Assembly (NCBI GenBank): GCA_964293305.1
Contig: CAXYYO010000024.1
Location: 1 to 49,811, forward strand
Length of the DNA stretch: 49,811 nucleotides
Source of the DNA: CALAGJ01 sp964293305
Lineage (GTDB): Bacteria > Bacteroidota > Bacteroidia > Chitinophagales > Chitinophagaceae
Reading direction: 5' to 3'
Shown piece by piece: positions 8,355 through 17,846 of this stretch (positions are counted from its first letter, which is position 1; each line of letters starts with the position of its first letter). The notes beneath the pieces were generated by a model that was given only the letters and a program-made list of their open reading frames with translations, was not told the DNA's origin and did not search any database. A program made the position numbers and the translations under genes.

Positions 8355-8594
8355 ATCAGATATTGGACGAAAATAATGTATTTGAGTATATATAATTTTT
8401 GCAAGACTTCTATATACTTTCCGCTCTTTTTTGCTACTATCAAAGAATGATATCATTTTCTCCTTCAATATTACAAATGATTTTTGCGTGAAAAAATGAA
8501 GATGAAACAAGAAGTGGTATTGATAAATTTATGATAGTAGGTGAACTTAAAATTGTAGAAAAATTTTATCGATTAATCCTTTTACTGTTATGTT

Positions 8595-8611
8595 TTCCCC
8601 TCCGGGTAATG
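8595..8611. repeat. Short intergenic hairpin (reverse copy)
   Basis: CCCCTCCGGGTAATG, the reverse complement of a CATTaCCCGgaGGGG variant of the hairpin family. Confidence 0.4.
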
Positions 8612-8660
8612 AATGACATTTTGTAATAAAGAATGCGATGCAGTATATATAATGCATCAT

Positions 8661-8676
8661 CATTGCCCGTAGGGCA
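8661..8676. repeat. Short intergenic hairpin, CATTgCCCGnaGGGc family
   Basis: CATTGCCCGTAGGGCA: the best-formed copy, with GCCC and GGGC arms. Confidence 0.55.
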
Positions 8677-8837
8677 GACCAAATTATATTTCACAAATTA
8701 TATCATATACAACTTAAGGAGTGCCTGAAACCTAATATTGACGAAGGTTTGCATTAATTTCTTACCATAGTAAGTGTGGATTTTTATTTATTTATGGCTG
8801 ATTATGTAAGGAAGAAACCCTGTAATCCTAATAGCCT

Positions 8838-8862
8838 TATTTGATAAGTTAGGCTTTTTGGA
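8838..8862 (+). terminator. Possible intrinsic terminator or leader hairpin
   Basis: AGCCT and AGGCT arms around a 13-base AT-rich loop that can pair partly, then TTTTT. No gene on plus precedes it within 2 kb, so it would end an unknown short transcript or act in a long nrdJ leader. Confidence 0.3.
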
Positions 8863-8907
8863 TAAAAAATCATAATTAAAATTCTTTGTGGAGCATCACA
8901 CCAAAAC

Positions 8908-8994
8908 TTGTACACACCTATGCAAAGTTAGCAAATGCTTACCACCACTGAACTCCCGATTTTTTGAACAGGATTTTCCACAATCTGTGAATAT
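8908..8994. promoter_or_regulatory. Cluster of DnaA-box-like sequences upstream of nrdJ
   Basis: TTTTCCACA at 8974-8982 fits TTWTNCACA exactly. TTGTACACA (8908-8916) and, reversed, TGTGAATAT (8986-8994) each differ at one position. They lie 110-200 bases before nrdJ. DnaA is known to act on nrd promoters in some bacteria; here the role is inferred only. Confidence 0.25.
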
Positions 8995-9106
8995 TTACAT
9001 CTTGCAATGTATGAGTCAGATAATTATTTTCGTTGCCTGCCCAATTCAAATGAGCACATTTTTCAAAAACGGTTGTTTATACTAAAACTTCAAAAAAACT
9101 TCAATA

Positions 9107-12100
9107 ATGGCAAAGCAAGAAACCCCAATAGGCCTGCACTTTGATCGTCGATTTACACGTGAAGGTGTAAGCCCTTTTGATATGTTCGATTATGACTATC
9201 GCACCAGTGTCATTAAAAACCCTACCGGTGAAGTTGTTTTTGAAATGACCAATGTAGAAGTGCCAAAGCAATGGAGCCAAATAGCAACAGATATCATTGC
9301 ACAAAAATATTTTAGAAAAGCGGGTGTGCCACAGCCTGACGGAAGTACAGGCAGGGAAACAAGTGCCAAGCAAGTGGCCCATCGTATGGCCAATTGCTGG
9401 ATGGCATGGGGCCAGAGATACAATTACTTTGCTACCGATAAAGATGCAAAAGTATTTTATGAAGAATTGGTTTTTTCTATATTAAACCAAGCTTGTGTAC
9501 CCAATAGTCCGCAATGGTTTAATTCGGGTTTACATGAATCCTACGGCATAAATGGCAAACCTCAAGGACATTATTTTGTAGATGCAAATGATGGCATGCT
9601 TAAAAAATCTACCAGCGCTTATGAACGTCCTCAACCACATGCTTGTTTTATATTGAGCGTAAATGATGACCTTGTAAATGATGGAGGCATCATGGATTTA
9701 TGGGTAAGGGAAGCACGCATTTTTAAATATGGTTCCGGTGTAGGTACCAATTTTTCACAAATAAGAGGAGAAGGTGAAAAACTGAGTGGTGGTGGTACTT
9801 CCAGCGGATTGATGAGTTTTTTAAAAATAGGAGATAGGGCAGCGGGTGCTATAAAAAGTGGAGGCACTACACGTCGTGCGGCTAAAATGGTATGCTTGGA
9901 TTTAGATCATCCGGAAATTCTCAATTTCATCAATTGGAAGATGGGAGAAGAAAAAAAGGTGGGGGCTTTGGTAGCAGCAGGATATGATAATAGTTATGAA
10001 GGCGAAGCCTATCTTACTGTATCAGGCCAAAACTCAAACAATTCTGTTCGAATTCCAAACTCATTCTTTACAGCTTTGGAGCAGGATGGCGACTGGGAGT
10101 TGAAAGCACGCACTGACGGCCGTGTTATGAAAAAAGTACCTGCCCGTGAAGTTTGGAATCAAATTGCAAATGCGGCTTGGCGATGTGCAGACCCAGGTGT
10201 ACAATATGATAGTACCATCAATGAGTGGCATACCTGCCCTCAGGGTGGTAGAATTAATGCTAGTAACCCATGTAGTGAGTACATGTTTTTAGACAATACT
10301 GCCTGCAACTTGGCTAGTGCAAACCTCATGAAGTTTTTTGATGTAGATACAAAACAATTTGATATTGCAGGATATGAATACAGCTGCCGCTTATGGACGG
10401 TAGTATTGGAAATTTCTGTATTGATGGCACAGTTTCCAAGTAAAGATGTGGCACAGTTGTCTTATGACTACCGCACTTTAGGTTTAGGCTTTGCTAACCT
10501 AGGTACAATGCTCATGGTTAGTGGTATTCCCTATGATAGTGAAGAGGCAAGAGGAATAGCTGGAGCCATTACAGCTATCATGACTGGTATTGCCTATAAA
10601 ACATCTGCAGAGCTAGCAGAAGTATTGGGTGCATTTCCACGTTATGAAGAAAATAAAATTGACATGCTGCGTGTTATGAGAAACCACCGTGCAGCTGCGT
10701 ATGATGCTATTGATGCTTATGAAGACCTTGGTATAAAGCCAACAGGTATCAACTCCAAATATTGCCCTGAAGATTTACTGAAAGCTGCTACCCGTGCATG
10801 GGATGATGCTGTACAAATGGGAGAAAAATTTGGCTATCGCAATGCACAAACAACAGTAATAGCTCCTACAGGTACTATTGGTCTTGTAATGGATTGTGAT
10901 ACTACCGGTGTAGAGCCCGATTTTGCCTTGGTGAAATTTAAGAAATTATCTGGTGGTGGTTACTTTAAAATCATCAACCAAAGTGTACCAACTGCACTTA
11001 AAAACTTAGGATACAAACCAGAACAAATAGATGCCATTGTAAAATATGCAGTTGGTGCTGCAAGTTTTGAAGGAGCCCCATTCATCAATCCACAATCACT
11101 CAGCGATAAAGGGTTTACTGCTGATGAAATAAAGAAACTCAATAATGCAGCAAAATCAGCATTTGAAATTAGTTTTCTTTTTAATAAGTTTACATTAAGT
11201 GAAGCTTGCTTGGAGCGTTTAGGGTTTTCTGCTGCACAATACAATGACTGGAATTTTGATTTATTGGAAGCACTCGGTTATACTGATGATGAAATAAATG
11301 CTGCCAACAATTATATATGCGGCACTATGACCATTGAAGGTGCCCCTTACTTACAAGATGCACATCTATCAATATTTGATTGTGCCAATAAATGTGGTAA
11401 AAATGGAGAGCGTTATATACATGCTCATGGCCATATAAGGATGATGGCTGCTTGTCAACCATTCTTAAGTGGTGCTATTTCAAAGACTATCAATTTGCCA
11501 CATGAAGCTACTGTTGAAGAAATAGCAGATTGTTATAAACTGAGTTGGACTTTAGGTTTGAAAGCAAATGCACTTTACAGAGATGGAAGTAAATTGAGCC
11601 AACCATTAAGTAATAAATCTGACAAAAAGAAAAAGTCAGATAAAGATGCTACTGCCAATGAAGCAGCAGACACAGAAGCATTGATTGAAGAAAAAGTAGC
11701 AACTAATTTGGTGGACCTGCAAACACTGAGTGTTGAAGATCTTTTAGAAGAAGTTACAAGGCGTATGCAACAAAGCAGTGATACTACTTTGAAACGCCAG
11801 CTTAGCCGCATAGTAGAGCGTAAAACACTACCAGCTAAAAGACGTGGCTTTACACAAAAAGCAAAAGTGGGCGGACAGGTTATTTTCCTCCGTACAGGAG
11901 AATATAGTGATGGTACATTAGGTGAAATATTTATAGACTTGGCCAAAGAAGGAAGTACACTCCGTAGCCTTATGAATTGCTTTGCTATTGCTGTTTCTGT
12001 GGGTATGCAATATGGGGTTCCCTTAGAAGAATTTGTTGAAAAATTTGTGTTTACCAAATTTGAGCCTGCAGGTATGGTAGACCATCCAAATATCAAGACA

Positions 12101-12457
12101 ACAACTTCACTCGTTGACTTTGTATTTAGGGCCTTGGCTTATGAATACTTAGGTCGCACAGATTTAGTACATGTATTAGACAGACCGGAAGTATCGAACG
12201 ATGAAGACATAAATGGTGATGTAACTTTCATCGGTAAACCTGAATTGAGTAAAGTGCATGTAAATGCAACTACACCACAAAAAATGGTAAGAGAAAAAAC
12301 AAGCATACAGCAGGAGGGCAGTCTAGATGCAGTAAATGCTGCTGCAAAAAATATGCAGAGTGATGCACCCGCTTGCAATGTTTGTGGCCATATAACACTA
12401 CGCAGTGGTACTTGCTACAAGTGCCTCAACTGTGGAAATAGCATGGGTTGTAGTTAA
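9107..12457 (+). CDS. nrdJ: Adenosylcobalamin-dependent ribonucleoside-diphosphate reductase (class II)
   Basis: 1116 residues, long-form NrdJ. It reduces ribonucleotides to deoxyribonucleotides using a radical from coenzyme B12, so it needs no oxygen or NrdB partner. Seen: an N-terminal region with DYDYRTSVIKNPTGEVVFEM, the substrate/radical domain with GSGVGTNFS, the active-site motif NPCSEY (Cys389), IAPTGTIGLVMDCDTTG, and a TSCPD-type domain (about 925-1010: GEYSDGTLGEIFIDLAKEG). The C-terminus has a Cys-rich tail with CNVCG and CYKCLNCG, expected to bind zinc and re-reduce the active-site disulfide. A charged Lys/Asp-rich linker lies near 830-860. Monocistronic, with a strong hairpin terminator. 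No B12 riboswitch is visible upstream. Confidence 0.96.
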   Translation: MAKQETPIGLHFDRRFTREGVSPFDMFDYDYRTSVIKNPTGEVVFEMTNVEVPKQWSQIATDIIAQKYFRKAGVPQPDGSTGRETSAKQVAHRMANCWMAWGQRYNYFATDKDAKVFYEELVFSILNQACVPNSPQWFNSGLHESYGINGKPQGHYFVDANDGMLKKSTSAYERPQPHACFILSVNDDLVNDGGIMDLWVREARIFKYGSGVGTNFSQIRGEGEKLSGGGTSSGLMSFLKIGDRAAGAIKSGGTTRRAAKMVCLDLDHPEILNFINWKMGEEKKVGALVAAGYDNSYEGEAYLTVSGQNSNNSVRIPNSFFTALEQDGDWELKARTDGRVMKKVPAREVWNQIANAAWRCADPGVQYDSTINEWHTCPQGGRINASNPCSEYMFLDNTACNLASANLMKFFDVDTKQFDIAGYEYSCRLWTVVLEISVLMAQFPSKDVAQLSYDYRTLGLGFANLGTMLMVSGIPYDSEEARGIAGAITAIMTGIAYKTSAELAEVLGAFPRYEENKIDMLRVMRNHRAAAYDAIDAYEDLGIKPTGINSKYCPEDLLKAATRAWDDAVQMGEKFGYRNAQTTVIAPTGTIGLVMDCDTTGVEPDFALVKFKKLSGGGYFKIINQSVPTALKNLGYKPEQIDAIVKYAVGAASFEGAPFINPQSLSDKGFTADEIKKLNNAAKSAFEISFLFNKFTLSEACLERLGFSAAQYNDWNFDLLEALGYTDDEINAANNYICGTMTIEGAPYLQDAHLSIFDCANKCGKNGERYIHAHGHIRMMAACQPFLSGAISKTINLPHEATVEEIADCYKLSWTLGLKANALYRDGSKLSQPLSNKSDKKKKSDKDATANEAADTEALIEEKVATNLVDLQTLSVEDLLEEVTRRMQQSSDTTLKRQLSRIVERKTLPAKRRGFTQKAKVGGQVIFLRTGEYSDGTLGEIFIDLAKEGSTLRSLMNCFAIAVSVGMQYGVPLEEFVEKFVFTKFEPAGMVDHPNIKTTTSLVDFVFRALAYEYLGRTDLVHVLDRPEVSNDEDINGDVTFIGKPELSKVHVNATTPQKMVREKTSIQQEGSLDAVNAAAKNMQSDAPACNVCGHITLRSGTCYKCLNCGNSMGCS

Positions 12458-12478
12458 TAAAATGATTTTAGAAATATT

Positions 12479-12512
12479 ACAAAGGCCATCGGAAGATGGC
12501 CTTTGTATTTGT
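12479..12512 (+). terminator. Terminator after nrdJ
   Basis: Perfect 12-bp arms: ACAAAGGCCATC, loop GGAA, GATGGCCTTTGT (12479-12506), then a weak T-rich tail. It may serve both nrdJ and the convergent fur gene. Confidence 0.75.
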
Positions 12513-12549
12513 GTTATTTTAAAACAAGAAATTTTTGAAATTATAGATA

Positions 12550-12969
12550 CTATGCTGAGCAATTTTTACAAACCCCGCTTATAACCATATCTGTTTTAGT
12601 GGCATTAAAACCTGTTGGTAGCAATATTACAGGAATATGTACTTTTTCCAGGCAATAAGTTGACTGGCATTGATCACAAATAAAATGTATATGATCATCA
12701 TGATGGTGTCCTTCACTACAGGCATCTTTACATAAGGCATATAAAATGGCATTATCTGCCGTTGGAATGCTATGGATGATCCCTTTTTCTGTAAAAGTTT
12801 GTAATGTACGATACACGGTTACTCTGTCAATGGCATCTGCACTCATCTTCTCAATGTCAGCATGTGCCAAAGCATTTGATGAATGGAGAAAATAATCAAG
12901 AATACGGGTTCTATTCTCTGTAATACTGAGTTTACTTTGTTTTAAAATATCTGAAGCATTTCCTTTCAT
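12550..12969 (-). CDS. Fur family transcriptional regulator
   Basis: 139 residues. N-terminal winged helix (about 1-80) with RTRILDYFLHSSNALAHADI and the recognition region DRVTVYRTLQTFTEKGII; C-terminal dimerisation domain with the His-rich HHHDDHIHFICDQC and a closing CKNC. The two CxxC pairs are the structural zinc site of Fur, Zur and PerR; the His cluster is the usual regulatory metal site. Which metal (Fe, Zn or peroxide sensing) cannot be told from the sequence. It lies 3 bases after the sco1-type gene and is probably co-transcribed with it, which hints at zinc or copper-related metal control. Confidence 0.88.
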   Translation of the reverse strand: MKGNASDILKQSKLSITENRTRILDYFLHSSNALAHADIEKMSADAIDRVTVYRTLQTFTEKGIIHSIPTADNAILYALCKDACSEGHHHDDHIHFICDQCQSTYCLEKVHIPVILLPTGFNATKTDMVISGVCKNCSA

Positions 12970-12972
12970 TTT

Positions 12973-13632
12973 TTAATCAGGATTATTACTAAACATTCCT
13001 CCGGAAAGTCCCGAGTTTTGTTGTTTTTCTTTTAAAAGTTTATCAATATTATCTCTCAGCATTTGTACTTCATTCTTTTTAAGTGCATCGAAAACTTGAC
13101 TACGCAATTTCCCGTTTTTATCAACAAGAGCCATAAATTGTGTGTGCAGAAATTCATCCTCAATTTTTTCTAGTTTATTATTGGGATCATCTAACATATA
13201 ACTAACTTTGGCTGCAGTGTAAAGACTGTCTTTCCGTCCAGTTAAGAATATCCATTTCTTTGTATCAATTTTAAGACTGTCAGCATAATGTTTTAATTGA
13301 ACAACAGAATCTCTTTCCGGATCGCAGGTATGAGAAATGATTAAAAAATCCGGATTATCTTTATAGTCATTATAAATTTTCATAAGCTCACCGTTCATCC
13401 GAGGGCATACCCCACGACAGGCAGTAAAGAAAAAATTTACAACACAAACTTTTCCTTTCATTATATCGTTTGAAACTGCTTCACCATTTGAATTTACAAA
13501 CTGGAAATCCTTTACATAACCAAGTACAGGTGATTTTGATTTCCAATTGTCTGTTCCTCTAAATACAAAATATAGGAAAACGGCCATTAAAGCAGTAAAA
13601 AAAACAAGATAAATTATTAATTTGTTCTTCAT
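12973..13632 (-). CDS. SCO1/SenC family copper/redox protein
   Basis: 219 residues, membrane-anchored thioredoxin-fold protein. A single N-terminal transmembrane helix (about 4-24) leaves the domain in the periplasm. Cys72 and Cys76 in FFTACRGVCPRM form the CxxxC copper/redox site and His163 in EFLHTQFMALVD is the third ligand, so all SCO ligands are present. SCO proteins deliver copper to the CuA site of cytochrome oxidase or keep its thiols reduced. The downstream neighbour is a Fur-type metal regulator 3 bases away. A TATCTTTG promoter element sits 8 bases upstream of the ATG. Confidence 0.9.
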   Translation of the reverse strand: MKNKLIIYLVFFTALMAVFLYFVFRGTDNWKSKSPVLGYVKDFQFVNSNGEAVSNDIMKGKVCVVNFFFTACRGVCPRMNGELMKIYNDYKDNPDFLIISHTCDPERDSVVQLKHYADSLKIDTKKWIFLTGRKDSLYTAAKVSYMLDDPNNKLEKIEDEFLHTQFMALVDKNGKLRSQVFDALKKNEVQMLRDNIDKLLKEKQQNSGLSGGMFSNNPD

Positions 13633-13640
13633 TTATAGTG

Positions 13641-13648
13641 CAAAGATA
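13641..13648 (-). promoter_or_regulatory. Bacteroidota -7 element TATCTTTG before the sco-fur pair
   Basis: Exact TAnnTTTG on minus, ending 8 bases before the ATG. The nearest TTTG upstream is at a 22-base spacing. A transcript from here would have almost no leader. Confidence 0.45.
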
Positions 13649-13910
13649 TTTTACAAACATTCACCAAAAACAAAAATATTTTAAAGTATATATAAGTAAA
13701 GTTTCAATATAGAGAAATTCGCTCACCATATAATTTTTTCTTCAAGAAGTCTTCATTTTCCAAGTGGAAAAAAAATGATTTTCAAATGCTTATTCGAAAT
13801 TGAACTTTCTGGAAGATGTCTCTTTGAAATCGATTTTGATTTAACCCTTTAAATACCAAAAAATATATAAAAAATCTATTATTATTGCAACACTTTAAAC
13901 TATAATATTC

Positions 13911-15911
13911 ATGAGAAATTTTTTTCTAACCCTTCTATCATTCATTCTCCTAATATCAGTATGCTCCGCACAAAATGGCAAAAACAAGTTTAAGTTTGGA
14001 GACATAATGCCAGAAGATTTTGTGGTCAAAGATTTTCCAGAGTCAGAGCAGGCGCATGCAGTTTATTTGTTAGATGAAGTATCATCTTTTTTTTAGGGAA
14101 ATACTAAATCTGGTTTGTCTGTAATATATAGGCGTCATGTGAGGATTTTGCTTCGCAATAAAAATGCCTTTGATGACTTGGCAAAGCAAAGTTTTGATTT
14201 ACAATCCGATGGAAACTATGAGGAGGTGATGCTAAATTTAGACGCTGCCACCTACAAATTAGACAATGGAAAAGTGGTGGCAACTAAACTTGTCAAAAGC
14301 GAAATTTTTAAAGAAAAAGTGAAAAATCAAACCACTGTAAAATTCACTTTCCCAGCTGTGGAAGAAGGCTGCATTATTGAATACGATTATACGCAAGAAG
14401 ACCCAAATAATTTATACATCCCAGGACACTATTTCCAATCTTCATACCCAAAACTGCTAACACAATACACCGTAGAAATACCAAATTATTATGATTATGT
14501 TGTATTGAAGAAAGGGTATTTGAGGCCATTTCTGGACTCTGTAAATGCTCAGACAAAAACATATATGATTCGTTTTTCAAATGGGGCTGGATCTTCTACA
14601 ACAGATGCCTATACCACTTCTGCAATATGGCATATATGGGGTTATAAAAATGTACCCGCTTTAAAAGATGAGGACTATATCTCGAGTTATGATGATTATA
14701 GAGAAAGCATAAGATTTCAATTATCCATGATAAAATATCCACAACAATCACCAAAATTTTTTCGTAAAAGTTGGGATGAGCTAGTAAAGGAATTGAGAGA
14801 AGATGAGGAATTTGGTACTGATCTTAATAAAGCAAATAACTGGTTAGATGAATTAATAATAGCTTCCGGTGCAAATGCTGGTGCAGACATTGAAAAGACA
14901 AAAAAAATCTACACCTACATTCGAGATCATTATGAGTGCATCAATGACGAAGCAATCTATATGTCTCAAGCGCCACAAAAAACGATGAAATCATTAAAAG
15001 GAAATGTGGCTGATATCAATCTACTACTTACCCTTTCCTTGCGGCATATTGGATTAAATGCAAACCCTGTATTAGTGAGCACTAGAGATAATGGTAAACC
15101 CAATGTAATATTTCCTTGGCTTGGAGATTTTAATTATGTAATATCAAATGTGCAGCATGCTGATGGTAGCTTTTGTTTAGATGCTTCTCAACCATTAGGT
15201 TTTGGACAGATCTCAAATGAATGCTATGGTGGTGGTGCCAGACTCATTGCAGATGCCCCGGTTATTGTACCTCTATACACAGACTCTATTCATGAAAATT
15301 CCATCAGCAGCCTTTTTATGAATAATGATGAAAATGGCAATTTAATTGGGCATTACACCAGTAAAAACGGGATGGTTAAATCTCAGAATTATAGAGGTTC
15401 CTTTGCTAGATCAGGCTCAGAAAACTATTTAACACAAGTAAAACAAAGTTTTTCTGAAGGAATTACAGTATCTGAAATTGGATTTGATTCCTTAAAGAAT
15501 TTAGATGAGCCCTTGCAATTACACTTAGACCTTAATATCCAATTTAAGGCTGATGTTGAGTATTTTAATCCTATGTTATTAGATGCTATAGAAACCAATC
15601 CTTTTGAAGCTGATGAAAGACTTTACCCCGTTGAAATGGATTATTGTAAAGACGATACATATATCCTAAACATGGAAATACCAGCCGGATATAAAGTGGA
15701 TGAAATGCCAAAATCTGCTCGTGTTACTTTTAACGATAATGAGGGCTTTTATGAATACCTCATTCAGACCGATGGTCAGCGTTTAATGCTACGTAGTCGT
15801 CTTAAATTAAATAGAGCAACTTTTCAACCCGATGATTATGCTTCACTTCGTGAATTTTATGCTTTTGTAGTGCAAAAAATGAGTGAACAAATTGTATTTA
15901 AGAAACAATAA
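13911..15911 (+). pseudogene. DUF3857/transglutaminase-like protein, interrupted by in-frame TAG
   Basis: Signal peptide (cleavage near CSAQNG), then a DUF3857 domain and a transglutaminase-like region, about 667 codons in all. Codon 62 is TAG (14094-14096), inside a conserved stretch: SSFF, stop, GNTKSGLSVIYRRHVRI. The frame is the same on both sides, so one base change (for example from GAG) explains it. Any restart downstream, such as the GTG at 14115, would lose the signal peptide. In the transglutaminase core the position of the usual catalytic Cys reads GNVADINLLL, with Ala, so even the intact protein would probably be a non-catalytic paralogue. Family members are periplasmic or surface proteins of unclear function. 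Two bases separate it from the next copy. Confidence 0.75.
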
Positions 15912-15913
15912 AT

Positions 15914-17805
15914 ATGAACTTTAAAATAAAATTTCTCTTTCCACTTCTACTGCTATTCAATGCAACCTATAGTCAGCAATATGCGGTAAGCGCAATACCA
16001 GATTCCTTACTAAAAAACAGCAATGCAGTAAAACGCATGGAAGAAATTGTGGTATCCCTTTCAGATAACGGTACACTTACTACCACACATAAGTATGCAA
16101 TTACTATTTTTAATGAAGCTGCAGATAAATACAGTTGGTATCAGAATTATTATAGTAAGCTACGTGATCTAAAAAAATTGAAGGAGCTTTATACGATAAA
16201 GATGGAAAAAAATTGAAGGAAGTAAAAAGAAAAGACATTATTGATGTACCAGGCGATGATGGTATTAGTCTGATGCAGGATTATCGTATTAAAGAATATA
16301 ATTTTTATTATAAGCAATATCCATACACCATTGAATTTAGCGATGAGGTAGAAACAAAAAACTATATCAACTTAGCTAGTTGGGAGCCTGTAGGAGGATT
16401 TCAATTTGCTGTACAACAAAGTAGTTTTACAGTTATGGCACAAACAACTGCCAAATTAAGATTTAAAGAAATAAACATAGTAAATCCTCCTAATGTATCA
16501 ACTACTTCACATCAATGGAAGTTAACAAATCTAAAGGCCATTGACAATGCAGCATTCCTTCCTGATTTTAGCAGCATTATACCAGCAGTGCATGTGTCAG
16601 CAGAAAGTTTTAAGTATGATGATTATACTGGTAGTTTAGATTCCTGGTTAAATTATGGTAAATTTCAAATTGACTTAAATAAAGGAAGAGATATATTGCC
16701 GGAGGCAATAAAAAAAAACGTACACACGCTTACCGATTCTATTACCGATGAAAAGCGTAAAATAAAAACATTGTACGAATATCTTCAGCACAATACAAGA
16801 TATATTAGTATTCAGTTAGGTATTGGTGGATTGCAACCTTTTGATGCAAAATTTGTAGCTGAAAAAAAATATGGTGATTGCAAAGCTTTGTCAAATTATA
16901 TGGTGGCGCTGCTCAAAGAAGCAGGTATTACCTCTTATTATTCAATAATAAATGCTGGTGAGCATGAGTAATTTTATATGCCAGATTTTGTTTTTGATCA
17001 AACTAACCATATCATCGTATGTGTGCCCGGAAAGAGTGATACAACTTGGCTTGAATGTACAAGTCAGGATAAGGCTATGGGATATATTGGATCATTTACT
17101 GATAATAGGTACGCATTGCTCATAAAAGAAGATGGCGGCCATTTGGTGAAAACACCAAGATATACAGCAGAAAATAATAAAATTGGAAGCAAGGTGATGT
17201 CAAAGTTAAATACTGACGGTACTATTAATGCTACAATTCATACAATATACATGGGGCTGGAACAAGAAGAGATGTTTAGCTATTATCACCATACCACAAA
17301 AGAAGAATTTGATAAAATAATGAATTCAATGTATGACTTGCCCACCTACAAAGTTGCAAATGCCAGCATCACAGAGGTTAAGGACATTATCCCTTCTTTT
17401 GATTGTAAGATGGATATTGATGTGGCCAATTATGCAAATATTTCAGGAAAAAGAATTTTTATAAAACCAAATCTCCTCAAAAAAAGTTACCAAAAAATAG
17501 ATACAAGTGCTGCACGTATTTTTGATATTGAATATCCATATTCATTTCAGCATGAAGACACTGTTGTTATACAAATACCCTCAGGATATAGGCCAGAGGC
17601 AATGCCAAAAAACATATCTGAAAAAAATAAGTTTGGAGAGTATAGAATTAGTTTTTCTGTTTCGGATAGCACAATACAGGTACAAAGATTCTATAAGCGG
17701 GAAGAAGGCGTTTTTCCACCTTCAGACATAACATCATTAGCAGCATTTTATGATCTTGTGTTCAAAGCAGACCGCAGTCAGGCTGTTTTGGTCAAGCGGG
17801 AATAA
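15914..17805 (+). pseudogene. DUF3857/transglutaminase-core protein with frameshift and in-frame TAA
   Basis: Second tandem DUF3857 gene, about 630 codons if repaired. Signal peptide ending near ATYSQQY. Frame 1 runs 15914-16216. At the A-run 16171-16177 (7 A) one extra A would join it to the next frame, giving the sensible LKKIEGALYDKDGKKLKEV. The second frame then stops at TAA 16969-16971, between GEHE and FYMPDFVFDQ, and continues in the same frame to 17805. Here the transglutaminase Cys is kept (KKYGDCKALSNYM), and His in QTNHIIVCVP follows. Two independent lesions suggest loss of function; an assembly error in the A-run could explain only one. Confidence 0.75.
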
Positions 17806-17846
17806 TATAGTTTACTTTCAAGACCTTCTTTTACATCCTTTAGCTA

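Larger units (their letters stand above)
8355..9106. other. Divergent intergenic region before nrdJ
   Basis: 752 bases without a gene between the MFS transporter and nrdJ. It holds two CATTgCCCGnaGGGc-type hairpins (about 8595-8611, 8661-8676), a small AGCCTtat/aagttAGGCT hairpin with T-tract near 8838-8862, and DnaA-box-like sequences nearer nrdJ. No exact TAnnTTTG element lies close to either start. Confidence 0.55.

Noticed and set aside
8700..9106. B12 riboswitch before nrdJ
   Set aside because: I looked for the B12-box type elements (GCCACTG, AGYCMGGAGACCTGCC). Only a partial CCACCACTG is present and no fitting fold was seen.
11575..12096. Long open frame antisense to nrdJ
   Set aside because: It lies wholly within nrdJ on the opposite strand and has a composition set by the sense codons (Ser/Leu-rich, no domain).
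16171..16177. Programmed frameshift in the A-run of the second DUF3857 gene
   Set aside because: The same gene also has a plain in-frame TAA downstream, so a simple base loss in a decaying gene is more economical.
14094..16971. Stop-codon readthrough or recoding in the DUF3857 genes
   Set aside because: Both TAG and TAA would have to be read as sense, no recoding signal is visible, and other genes in the window use these codons as ordinary stops.
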